A DNA stretch of 64,000 nucleotides from Sphingopyxis sp. (GTDB lineage: Bacteria > Pseudomonadota > Alphaproteobacteria > Sphingomonadales > Sphingomonadaceae), in contig PNNB01000014.1 in assembly GCA_013823985.1 (NCBI GenBank), positions 92,868 through 156,867 on the forward strand. Direction: 5' to 3'. Made by a program: the position numbers and the translations under genes. Shown piece after piece: positions 29,461 to 37,052 of this stretch. The first letter of the stretch is position 1. The number at the start of each line of letters is the position of its first letter. The notes under the pieces were generated by a model, which saw only the letters and a program-made list of their open reading frames with translations, was not told where the DNA came from and did not search any database.

Positions 29461-30375
29461 ATGACCTCCGAATCCACCTTCATCAATCTCATGCGGGCAT
29501 TGGCGACCGACCCTTCGGCGCGGAGTTTGCTGGATGATTGTGCGGTGATTAGCGTGGGTGCGGAAAACCTCATCCTGACCCATGACATGATGGCTGAGGG
29601 TGTCCACTGGCTATCGAACGCCGATCCCGCCGATGTGGCTTGGAAGCTCGTCGCTTCCAATCTTTCGGATCTTGCGTCCAAAGGCGCCCGACCTTTGGGC
29701 GTTTTGCTGGGCTTCATGTTGGGCGAAGATGCATGGGATCGCGCGTTCGCGGCGGGCTTACAAACTGCGTTAGTTCATTTCGACGTCCCTTTGCTGGGCG
29801 GTGACACAGTTGCAAATCGCGGGGACAAGCGGGCTCTGGGGCTGACCGCCATCGGTGCGGCAACCTATACCCCCGTTCCCGCGCGCAGCGGTGCGCGGCC
29901 CGGTGACATGGTGTATCTGACGGGGACTTTGGGCGATGCCTTGGCCGGCTTTGAATTGATCGAGGCTGGATTTGATGAAGTCGGGCCTTTGGCCAATGCC
30001 TATAACCGACCTGAGCCCCGCCTGACCGAAGGTCAGCTATTGGCGCCCTTGGTCCATGCGATGATGGACATATCCGACGGACTTTTGATCGATGCCGAAC
30101 GACTGGCGTCGGCGAGTAAAGTTGAAATAGGGATCGACCTTGCCCGCGTTCCTTTGTCGCCTTCCTATATAAGCTATCGCGGCGATGCGCTGGAAAGCCG
30201 GATGCAGGCGGCAAGTTGGGGGGACGATTACCAATTGCTTTTTACCGCCGCGCCTGAAATTGATCTTCCGATTGCCGCCACGCAGGTCGGCGATGTGCGC
30301 GAGGGGACGGGCCTGTCGCTTTATGACGCGGAGCGACGGATAGCTTTGCCGCCGTCGCTTGGATATCAACACTAG
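29461..30375 (+). CDS. thiL: Thiamine-monophosphate kinase
   Basis: 304 residues. ThiL phosphorylates thiamine monophosphate to the active diphosphate cofactor. The metal/ATP-binding DDCAVISVGAENLILTHDMM is at the N-terminus. SNLSDLASKGARPLGVLLG, LLGGDTVANRG and MMDISDGLLIDAERLA are the further ATP-grasp-like PurM-fold motifs. It follows nusB after 76 nt on the same strand. Length and motifs are normal. Confidence 0.93.
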   Translation: MTSESTFINLMRALATDPSARSLLDDCAVISVGAENLILTHDMMAEGVHWLSNADPADVAWKLVASNLSDLASKGARPLGVLLGFMLGEDAWDRAFAAGLQTALVHFDVPLLGGDTVANRGDKRALGLTAIGAATYTPVPARSGARPGDMVYLTGTLGDALAGFELIEAGFDEVGPLANAYNRPEPRLTEGQLLAPLVHAMMDISDGLLIDAERLASASKVEIGIDLARVPLSPSYISYRGDALESRMQAASWGDDYQLLFTAAPEIDLPIAATQVGDVREGTGLSLYDAERRIALPPSLGYQH

Positions 30376-30394
30376 GGAGCAAGTCGGCCCGAAA

Positions 30395-30432
30395 GGCGGC
30401 TTTTAAGGGTTGCGTTCCCGCTTGAAGCCGCC
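30395..30432 (+). repeat. Hairpin between thiL and hppA
   Basis: GGCGGCTT at 30395-30402 is perfectly complementary to AAGCCGCC at 30425-30432, with a 22-nt loop that can form a small inner GGG/CCC stem. No U tract follows. It could be a processed or regulatory leader structure for hppA or a weak transcription end for thiL. The 140-nt gap contains no ORF. Confidence 0.4.
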
Positions 30433-30515
30433 CTATAGCCATGCGGCTTGCATCTTCTGGGAGGAGGGTGCCATTCTATGCTGTTCCAGCAAACTAAGAG
30501 GGGAGAGGACATTTC

Positions 30516-32612
30516 ATGTCTCTGACAGTAATCGCAATATTATGCGGGTTACTGGCCGTTGTGTACGGCTTTGTAACCAGCCGCCAGGTGCTTAGCGCAT
30601 CTGCCGGCAACGAAAAAATGCAGGAAATCGCTGCCGCCATTCAAGAGGGGGCGCAGGCTTATTTGGGCCGTCAATATCGTACGATTGCCATCGTTGGTGT
30701 CGTCGTGGCGATTTTGGTGGCGCTGTTTCTAGGCGTTATTCCAACCATCGGCTTTGTGATTGGCGCCGTGCTTTCGGGCGTTGCAGGCTATATCGGGATG
30801 AACATCTCGGTTCGTGCCAACGTCCGCACCGCTGCCGCTGCGCAAACGGGCTTGCAAGCAGGGTTGACCATGGCGTTTCGCGCCGGGGCCATCACCGGTA
30901 TGCTTGTTGCTGGTTTGGCGCTGCTCGCGATCGCGGTGTTCTTTTGGTATTTGACCGATATTCGCGGGTTTGCACCAAATGATCGTGCCGTTGTTGATGC
31001 GCTTGTCGCATTGGCTTTCGGCGCATCGCTGATCTCGATCTTTGCACGTCTCGGCGGTGGTATCTTCACCAAGGCTGCAGACGTCGGCGCCGACCTTGTC
31101 GGTAAGGTTGAAGCGGGCATTCCAGAGGATGATCCACGCAACCCAGCTGTTATCGCCGACAATGTGGGCGACAATGTTGGCGATTGTGCAGGTATGGCTG
31201 CTGACTTGTTTGAAACCTATGTGGTGACGGTTGGCGCAACCATGGTGTTGATTGCTCTGTTGGTGAAGGGCGTGACCGATGCCGGTCTGTTCCTCAACCT
31301 GATGAGCCTTCCGCTCCTGATTGGTGGCGTGTGCGTGATCACCTCGATCATCGGAACCTATTTCGTCCGTCTGGGCGGTGGTACCAATGTCATGGGCGCT
31401 ATGTACAAGGGCTTCCTTGTCACCGCGATCCTGTCGGTGCCAGCAATCTGGTTCGCCATCAGCACCGCGTTGGGCGGCATGGAAGTGAATGTCGGCGGGT
31501 TTACCGGTCGGACGTTATTCTACTGCTCGCTGCTCGGTCTGATCGTAACCGGCCTGATCATCTGGATCACCGAATATTATACCGGTACCAACTATCGCCC
31601 GGTGCGTTCTATCGCGAAAGCTTCGGAAACGGGCCACGGCACGAACGTCATTCAAGGTCTGGCGATCAGCCTTGAATCGACCGCAATGCCAACCATCGTC
31701 ATCTGCGCCGGTATCATTATCGCGTTCCAGTTGGCGGGCGTTATCGGTATCGCCTTTGCGGCAACCGCGATGCTGGCCTTGGCCGGTATGGTCGTAGCAC
31801 TGGACGCATATGGTCCGGTTACCGACAACGCAGGCGGTATTGCCGAAATGGCAGGTCTGGATGAATCGGTTCGTGAAAAGACCGACCTTCTCGACGCCGT
31901 AGGTAACACGACAAAGGCTGTGACCAAGGGCTATGCCATTGGTTCGGCAGGTCTTGCGGCACTGGTGCTCTTCGCGGCCTATACCACCGACTTGCGGGAG
32001 TTCTTCCCTGAATTGCAGGTCAATTTCAGCCTCGAAAACCCCTATGTCATTGTCGGGCTTCTGCTCGGCGCGCTTCTGCCGTACCTGTTCGGTGCGATGG
32101 GCATGACCGCTGTGGGCCGTGCGGCTGGGGAAGTGGTGAAGGACGTTCGTGACCAGTTCGCGAATGATCCTGGCATCATGACCTACGCATCAAAGCCCAA
32201 CTATGCCCGCACGGTTGACCTTGTTACCAAGGCTGCCATCAAGGAAATGATCATTCCGTCGCTGTTGCCTGTTTTGGCACCAATTGCGGTGTATTTTATC
32301 ATTACTGCGGTTGCTGGTCAGGCCGAAGGCTTTGCGGCACTCGGTGCGCTTCTTCTCGGTGTTATCGTCGGCGGTCTTTTCGTCGCTATCTCGATGACAT
32401 CAGGCGGCGGTGCATGGGATAACGCAAAGAAGTATATCGAAGACGGTAATCATGGTGGCAAAGGTTCGGAAGCCCATAAGGCAGCCGTAACCGGCGATAC
32501 GGTCGGCGATCCTTACAAGGATACCGCTGGTCCTGCCGTGAACCCGATGATCAAGATCACCAACATCGTGGCCTTGCTCCTCCTCGCCGCATTGGCACAT
32601 GGCGGCATGTAA
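30516..32612 (+). CDS. hppA: Membrane proton-pumping pyrophosphatase, potassium-independent type
   Basis: 698 residues with about 16 membrane segments. It couples PPi hydrolysis to proton export. The substrate motif [19 protein letters not shown] and related acidic clusters ([38 protein letters not shown]) are intact. The residues that separate subclasses are Lys467 and Thr470 in GNTTKAVT; this K/T pair is the potassium-independent signature, whereas potassium-dependent enzymes have Ala/Gly there. A GGGGAG ribosome-binding site precedes the ATG, and a strong terminator follows. Confidence 0.96.
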   Translation: MSLTVIAILCGLLAVVYGFVTSRQVLSASAGNEKMQEIAAAIQEGAQAYLGRQYRTIAIVGVVVAILVALFLGVIPTIGFVIGAVLSGVAGYIGMNISVRANVRTAAAAQTGLQAGLTMAFRAGAITGMLVAGLALLAIAVFFWYLTDIRGFAPNDRAVVDALVALAFGASLISIFARLGGGIFTKAADVGADLVGKVEAGIPEDDPRNPAVIADNVGDNVGDCAGMAADLFETYVVTVGATMVLIALLVKGVTDAGLFLNLMSLPLLIGGVCVITSIIGTYFVRLGGGTNVMGAMYKGFLVTAILSVPAIWFAISTALGGMEVNVGGFTGRTLFYCSLLGLIVTGLIIWITEYYTGTNYRPVRSIAKASETGHGTNVIQGLAISLESTAMPTIVICAGIIIAFQLAGVIGIAFAATAMLALAGMVVALDAYGPVTDNAGGIAEMAGLDESVREKTDLLDAVGNTTKAVTKGYAIGSAGLAALVLFAAYTTDLREFFPELQVNFSLENPYVIVGLLLGALLPYLFGAMGMTAVGRAAGEVVKDVRDQFANDPGIMTYASKPNYARTVDLVTKAAIKEMIIPSLLPVLAPIAVYFIITAVAGQAEGFAALGALLLGVIVGGLFVAISMTSGGGAWDNAKKYIEDGNHGGKGSEAHKAAVTGDTVGDPYKDTAGPAVNPMIKITNIVALLLLAALAHGGM

Positions 32613-32635
32613 CTTCCGTATTACATGCTAAATGA

Positions 32636-32673
32636 AAACCCCGTCGGAAGCGATTCCGGCGGGGTTTCTTTTT
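32636..32673 (+). terminator. Intrinsic terminator of hppA
   Basis: Stem AAACCCCGTCGGA pairs with TCCGGCGGGGTTT (one G.U), loop AGCGAT, followed by CTTTTTG. It sits 24 nt after the hppA stop. Confidence 0.93.
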
Positions 32674-32790
32674 GTCAAAATCGCGCACGTTCCAAAAAAA
32701 GCGCCGTAATTATATTTCACCCGGCTTGCGTCTCTTTTCGTCCCGCTTATAACCCGATTCACAACCATTATTTGCCGGGGAGCAATAGTA

Positions 32791-34905
32791 ATGAAGAGCA
32801 AGATTTTGAGTGCGTTACTTGTGGGCACTTTTTCGGTAGCATCCACCGCAGCAATGGCGGGAGATCAAGATGCATCGGCAAGTCCCGCTCTATACGCCGC
32901 ACAAGCAGCAACGGGAAATGTTGATAATCGCACGATCGTGGTCAAAGCACCCCGCGGCAAGGTAGACACTGCCGTTTTTGGCAAGCGCCCCTTTATGCGT
33001 TCGCCCGTTTTGTCGCCCGACGGCTCCAAGATCGCCGTCATGATGACCAAGGACGGTGTCGATAATCTGGGCTATATTGACGTGACAAAGCCGGGTTCGG
33101 CACCCGTTTTCTTTGCACAGGCAGAAGAGTTCCGCGAAGCAGGTGACCGCACGATCGGTTCGTGGCGCTTTGTCGGGAACCGGACGATTGTCTTCACCGT
33201 TTTATCCCGTGAGATTCTGGGCGGTAGCCGCTCCGACGTTCGTCGTCTGGTTTCCTACGACCTGGAGACCAAGAAGGTGAGCCCGCTGGCATGGGACGGC
33301 GCCGGTGGCGATGGTGCGAATATTCTGTTTATCGATGACGAAAATGAAAAGCTGCTCGTTGAACGCGATGTTCTGAAGGACATGAAATATAGCAGCAACC
33401 CAGAGGTCATCGAGGTTGAGGTGCGGACAGGCAAGTTCAAGACAGTCATGCGCCCTAATGTTGAAGTGGGGAGTTGGATTGTCGACGGCAAGGGCGTAGT
33501 TCGCGCTGGTGTGGGCGGCGATGGCGATAGCGGTAAGCAGCGACTTATGTATCGTTCGGATGCTAGCGGAACGATGAAGACTGTTTCTAATGAAGCCGAC
33601 ACTACTTTTACCGGGACACAAATTACGCCCGATATTTTCCTAGATGAGCCTGATATGGCTTATGCGACCAGCAACAAGGATGGTTTTCGCAAGGTTTACA
33701 AGGTCAATTTGAAAACTATGCAAATCGTCGGCGAACCGATCTTCGGTGTAAAAGGCTATGACGTTGGTGGTTTGATCGCCAATGAACAGCGAAATAACCT
33801 TGCCGGTGTTGCCTACACGAGCACGCGGGACCGTTACCGCTGGTTCGACCCGCGTTTGGCTGAAGTCCAAAAATTGATGGATGAAGATTTTGGCAAAGGA
33901 AATGCCCAGATCATCTCGACCAATGACGGTGACACAAAAATACTGATGTATGTGGCTAAACCTAGCGAACCGGGTGGCTATTATCTTTTTGACACCGAGA
34001 CAGGCAATTTGAACCTGCTGGGTTGGTATCATCCTGTCCTTAAAGATTATGAGATGAATCCAACCGATTCCATCCGTTACAAGGCGTCCGACGGCATGGA
34101 GATAGAGGCGGTGGTAACCTACCCACGCCATCGTCCACATCGCAAGAATTTGCCCGTTATTGTTATGCCGCACGGCGGACCTTTCGGCGTTCGTGACCAG
34201 GAAGAATTCGGATTTTTCCCGTGGCATCAGGCGATGGCCGAGTTGGGTTATGTCGTAATTCAGCCAAATTATCGTGGCTCGGGCGGTTATGGTAAGGAAT
34301 TTGTCAAAGAGGGCCGCAAGCCAAATGGCTACGGCCTGCGCATGCAGGACGATCTCAACGATGTGCTGACATGGTTTGGCCAGTCGGGATTGATTGACCC
34401 CAAACGCGCATGCATTATGGGCTGGTCCTATGGCGGCTACGCAACTGCGCGTGGCGCACAGCGTGATCCGGACAAATGGAAATGCGCAATCGCAGGCGCA
34501 GGTGTCTATGATTTCCCGATGATGAAAGCATATGACACACGTGCATTTGGCGATTTCGGCGCGAACTTCCAGGCGACCAGCAACGACCTGAACGGTATTT
34601 CGTCGGCACGAAACACGGATGGCCCGTGGTCGCCGATCCTTATCGTTGCAGGCTTACGCGATGCACGTATTCCGATCGAACAATCGCGCACCCTCGTTTC
34701 GCGGTTAAAGGGATCAGGCAAGAAGGAAGGCGTCGACTTCCGTTATGTGGAACAACCTAAGGGGACCCACAATCTTCCCTATGAAGATGTGCATATCGAA
34801 TGGCTGAAGGAAGCAGAGGCTTGGGCCGAACGTTTCAACCCCGCCTATATTGCGTCCGATCCCGATAAGGCACCACCGGTATCGGTAACGATCGCTTCCA
34901 AATAA
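32791..34905 (+). CDS. Exported S9-family prolyl oligopeptidase
   Basis: 704 residues. A signal peptide (MKSKILSALLVGTFSVASTAAMAG) precedes a beta-propeller region (to about residue 430) and a C-terminal alpha/beta hydrolase peptidase domain. The nucleophile is Ser546 in MGWSYGGYATARG; the acid lies in VAGLRDARIPIEQS and the His in PKGTHNLPYED. Likely a periplasmic dipeptidyl-/acylaminoacyl-peptidase-like enzyme that processes peptides. It is flanked by terminators on both sides, so it is transcribed alone. Confidence 0.93.
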   Translation: MKSKILSALLVGTFSVASTAAMAGDQDASASPALYAAQAATGNVDNRTIVVKAPRGKVDTAVFGKRPFMRSPVLSPDGSKIAVMMTKDGVDNLGYIDVTKPGSAPVFFAQAEEFREAGDRTIGSWRFVGNRTIVFTVLSREILGGSRSDVRRLVSYDLETKKVSPLAWDGAGGDGANILFIDDENEKLLVERDVLKDMKYSSNPEVIEVEVRTGKFKTVMRPNVEVGSWIVDGKGVVRAGVGGDGDSGKQRLMYRSDASGTMKTVSNEADTTFTGTQITPDIFLDEPDMAYATSNKDGFRKVYKVNLKTMQIVGEPIFGVKGYDVGGLIANEQRNNLAGVAYTSTRDRYRWFDPRLAEVQKLMDEDFGKGNAQIISTNDGDTKILMYVAKPSEPGGYYLFDTETGNLNLLGWYHPVLKDYEMNPTDSIRYKASDGMEIEAVVTYPRHRPHRKNLPVIVMPHGGPFGVRDQEEFGFFPWHQAMAELGYVVIQPNYRGSGGYGKEFVKEGRKPNGYGLRMQDDLNDVLTWFGQSGLIDPKRACIMGWSYGGYATARGAQRDPDKWKCAIAGAGVYDFPMMKAYDTRAFGDFGANFQATSNDLNGISSARNTDGPWSPILIVAGLRDARIPIEQSRTLVSRLKGSGKKEGVDFRYVEQPKGTHNLPYEDVHIEWLKEAEAWAERFNPAYIASDPDKAPPVSVTIASK

Positions 34906-34921
34906 GCGTGTTTTGATTTGG

Positions 34922-34952
34922 AAAAAGGCCGTCCTGACCGGGCGGCCTTTTT
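34922..34952 (+). terminator. Intrinsic terminator of the S9 peptidase gene
   Basis: Stem AAAAAGGCCGTCC / GGGCGGCCTTTTT (one G.U wobble) with loop TGACC and a built-in U tract. The A-rich left arm could make it work on both strands. Confidence 0.9.
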
Positions 34953-35023
34953 CGTTGCCCTATTAGCAATTTGTTTCCAGCTTGCTGATAAGCCCGTCCC
35001 CATATTTCGGGGCAAAGAGCGAA

Positions 35024-36202
35024 ATGGCGACACGGGCATTGAATGCCGCCAACAGGGCAGGGGAAATCCACCACCAGTTTTCGGACTGGCGGGCGATGAC
35101 CGATGCCGCTTTCATCGCTGCTTGGGATGATCTCGCGTCCTTCGTAGCAGAGCCAAATGTATTCTCCGAAAGCTGGTTCTTGCGTCCCGCGCTGGAGCAA
35201 TTTGATGCAGGAGATCGGGTTCGGCTATTCACCCTATGGGATGGTGACCAACTATGCGGTCTGATGCCGCTTTCGACGCTTCCACGTTATGGTCGCTGGC
35301 CCATGCCGCACATCCAGAATTGGCTTCATCATAACGCCTTTTTGGGTTCACCACTTGTCCGGACCGGATATGCCGACTGTTTTTGGCGCGAATTGTTGGC
35401 GGGCCTCGATGCGGACCCGGGTCAGGGTCTTTTCTTGCATGTGAACGGCCTGACGATCGGGGGCGATGTTGCAGGTGCATTGGAACGCCTTTGCGCAACC
35501 CAGCGCCGCCGTTGGGCATTGGTCCAACAAACCGATCGTGCATTGCTCGAACATGGAATGGCGCCCGACGCCTATTATGAGCAGGCAGTCCGTTCAAAAA
35601 AGCGCAAGGAGCTGCGGCGGCAAAAGAACAGGCTGGCCGAAGAAGGGGCGCTGACCTTTACACGTGATGACAGTGCCACCGGACTTACGGAATGGATCGA
35701 TGAATTTCTGGCGCTGGAAATGCGGGGCTGGAAAGGGCGCAACGGTTCGGCTCTTGGCAGCTTTACGGAAACACGCACGCTTTTTGCGGAGGTCTTGACG
35801 GGTGGCGCGGCCATGGGGAAAGTCGAGAGACTGGACCTTCGTCTGGAAGGACGTCCGCTCGCCATGCTCGTGAATTTTCATGCGCCGCCCGGCAGCTTTT
35901 CGTTCAAGACAGCATTTGACGAAGATTTTGCCCGCTTTTCACCCGGGGTTCTGTTGCAGATTGAAAATCTGAACTTGCTCGACCGGAACGATATCCAATG
36001 GTGCGACAGCTGTGCTGCGCAAGGGCACCCCATGATCGACAGCATCTGGACCGGGCGGCGCAGCATCGGTCGTTATTCCATCGCAATTGGCGGTTCGGGC
36101 CGCCGCACGATCTTTGGCGCCTTTTTGAAAACCGAACTTGCACGCAGTGCTGCGCGTAAGGTTCCGCCTGTCGACATAACGGATTCCGGAGACGAGTCAT
36201 GA
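35024..36202 (+). CDS. GNAT-like acyltransferase (BioF2/CelD type)
   Basis: 392 residues. The C-terminal half resembles the FemAB/BioF2-like acyltransferase fold: YEQAVRSKKRKELRRQKNRL, EWIDEFLALEMRGWKGRNGSA, and FKTAFDEDFARFSPGVLL. Such proteins transfer acyl or aminoacyl groups and are often near polysaccharide or cell-surface genes. The frame is open to 34982, but the ATG at 35024 has an AAAGAGCG sequence upstream. It overlaps the cupin gene as ATGA, so the two products probably act together. The substrate is unknown. Confidence 0.75.
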   Translation: MATRALNAANRAGEIHHQFSDWRAMTDAAFIAAWDDLASFVAEPNVFSESWFLRPALEQFDAGDRVRLFTLWDGDQLCGLMPLSTLPRYGRWPMPHIQNWLHHNAFLGSPLVRTGYADCFWRELLAGLDADPGQGLFLHVNGLTIGGDVAGALERLCATQRRRWALVQQTDRALLEHGMAPDAYYEQAVRSKKRKELRRQKNRLAEEGALTFTRDDSATGLTEWIDEFLALEMRGWKGRNGSALGSFTETRTLFAEVLTGGAAMGKVERLDLRLEGRPLAMLVNFHAPPGSFSFKTAFDEDFARFSPGVLLQIENLNLLDRNDIQWCDSCAAQGHPMIDSIWTGRRSIGRYSIAIGGSGRRTIFGAFLKTELARSAARKVPPVDITDSGDES

Positions 36203-37041
36203 CGGTCATTTTTGACACGGCAGCCCGCCGCACCTTTGCCGAAAACTATCCCGAGACGCCGCACATTCTGGTCCATAACATGCGTGAGCATCCGTTGCTG
36301 ACCATCCCGGCCCTCGCTGCTTTGGGCGACGCATTACCCCTGCATTCGGTGGAATATAACAAAGCCGATTTGCCCGTCGGAATCGATCCGGAGAAGGTTC
36401 CGGCCAACGGCCTGACAATCGGGGAAACGATACGCAGCGCGCAGACCAATGGCAGTTGGGCTGTCCTGAAAAACATCGAACAGAAGCCTGAATATGCCGA
36501 TCTGTTGATGGGGCTGCTCGCGGAATTGAAGCCGCATATCGAAAGCAAGACGGGACGCATGTTAAAGCCTCAGGGTTTTATCTTCGTCTCAAGCCCTAAT
36601 GCGGTGACGCCCTATCACTTCGACCCCGAGCATAACATTCTGCTCCAACTGGTCGGAACAAAGTTGATGACCCAGTTTCCGGCAGGCGATGCCCGCTATG
36701 CCCCCGATCAGACGCACGAGGCCTACCATACCGGAGGGCATCGTAATCTGGTCTGGCGGGACGAATTGGCCGATGGCGGGACCGAATGGACGCTGTCGCC
36801 GGGGCAGGGGTTGTTCGTACCCGTCATGGCCCCGCATTATGTCAAAAATGGCCCTTCGGTGTCCATTTCGCTCTCGATTACGTGGCGCAGCGATTGGAGC
36901 TTTGCCGAAGCCGATGCGCGGGCATTTAACCATGTGCTCCGCAAAATCGGTTTGCGGCCAAGGGCTCCCGGTCGGTTCCCGACGCAAAACACGGCGAAAG
37001 CAATTGCCTGGCGGGCGTTGCGGAAATTACGCAGCGCCTGA
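36199..37041 (+). CDS. JmjC/cupin-like Fe(II)/2-oxoglutarate hydroxylase candidate
   Basis: 280 residues of the cupin-like/JmjC group. The metal motif HxD is in TPYHFDPEHNILLQLVGTK, the facial-triad distal histidine in FVPVMAPHYVKNG, and SISLSITWRSDWS closes the barrel. The C-terminal 60 residues are basic. Members annotated as transcriptional regulators are more likely protein or small-molecule hydroxylases. Its ATG overlaps the acyltransferase stop by 4 nt. It converges on the TonB-dependent receptor gene after an 11-nt gap. Confidence 0.78.
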   Translation: MTVIFDTAARRTFAENYPETPHILVHNMREHPLLTIPALAALGDALPLHSVEYNKADLPVGIDPEKVPANGLTIGETIRSAQTNGSWAVLKNIEQKPEYADLLMGLLAELKPHIESKTGRMLKPQGFIFVSSPNAVTPYHFDPEHNILLQLVGTKLMTQFPAGDARYAPDQTHEAYHTGGHRNLVWRDELADGGTEWTLSPGQGLFVPVMAPHYVKNGPSVSISLSITWRSDWSFAEADARAFNHVLRKIGLRPRAPGRFPTQNTAKAIAWRALRKLRSA

Positions 37042-37052
37042 ACCGCGGCGAG

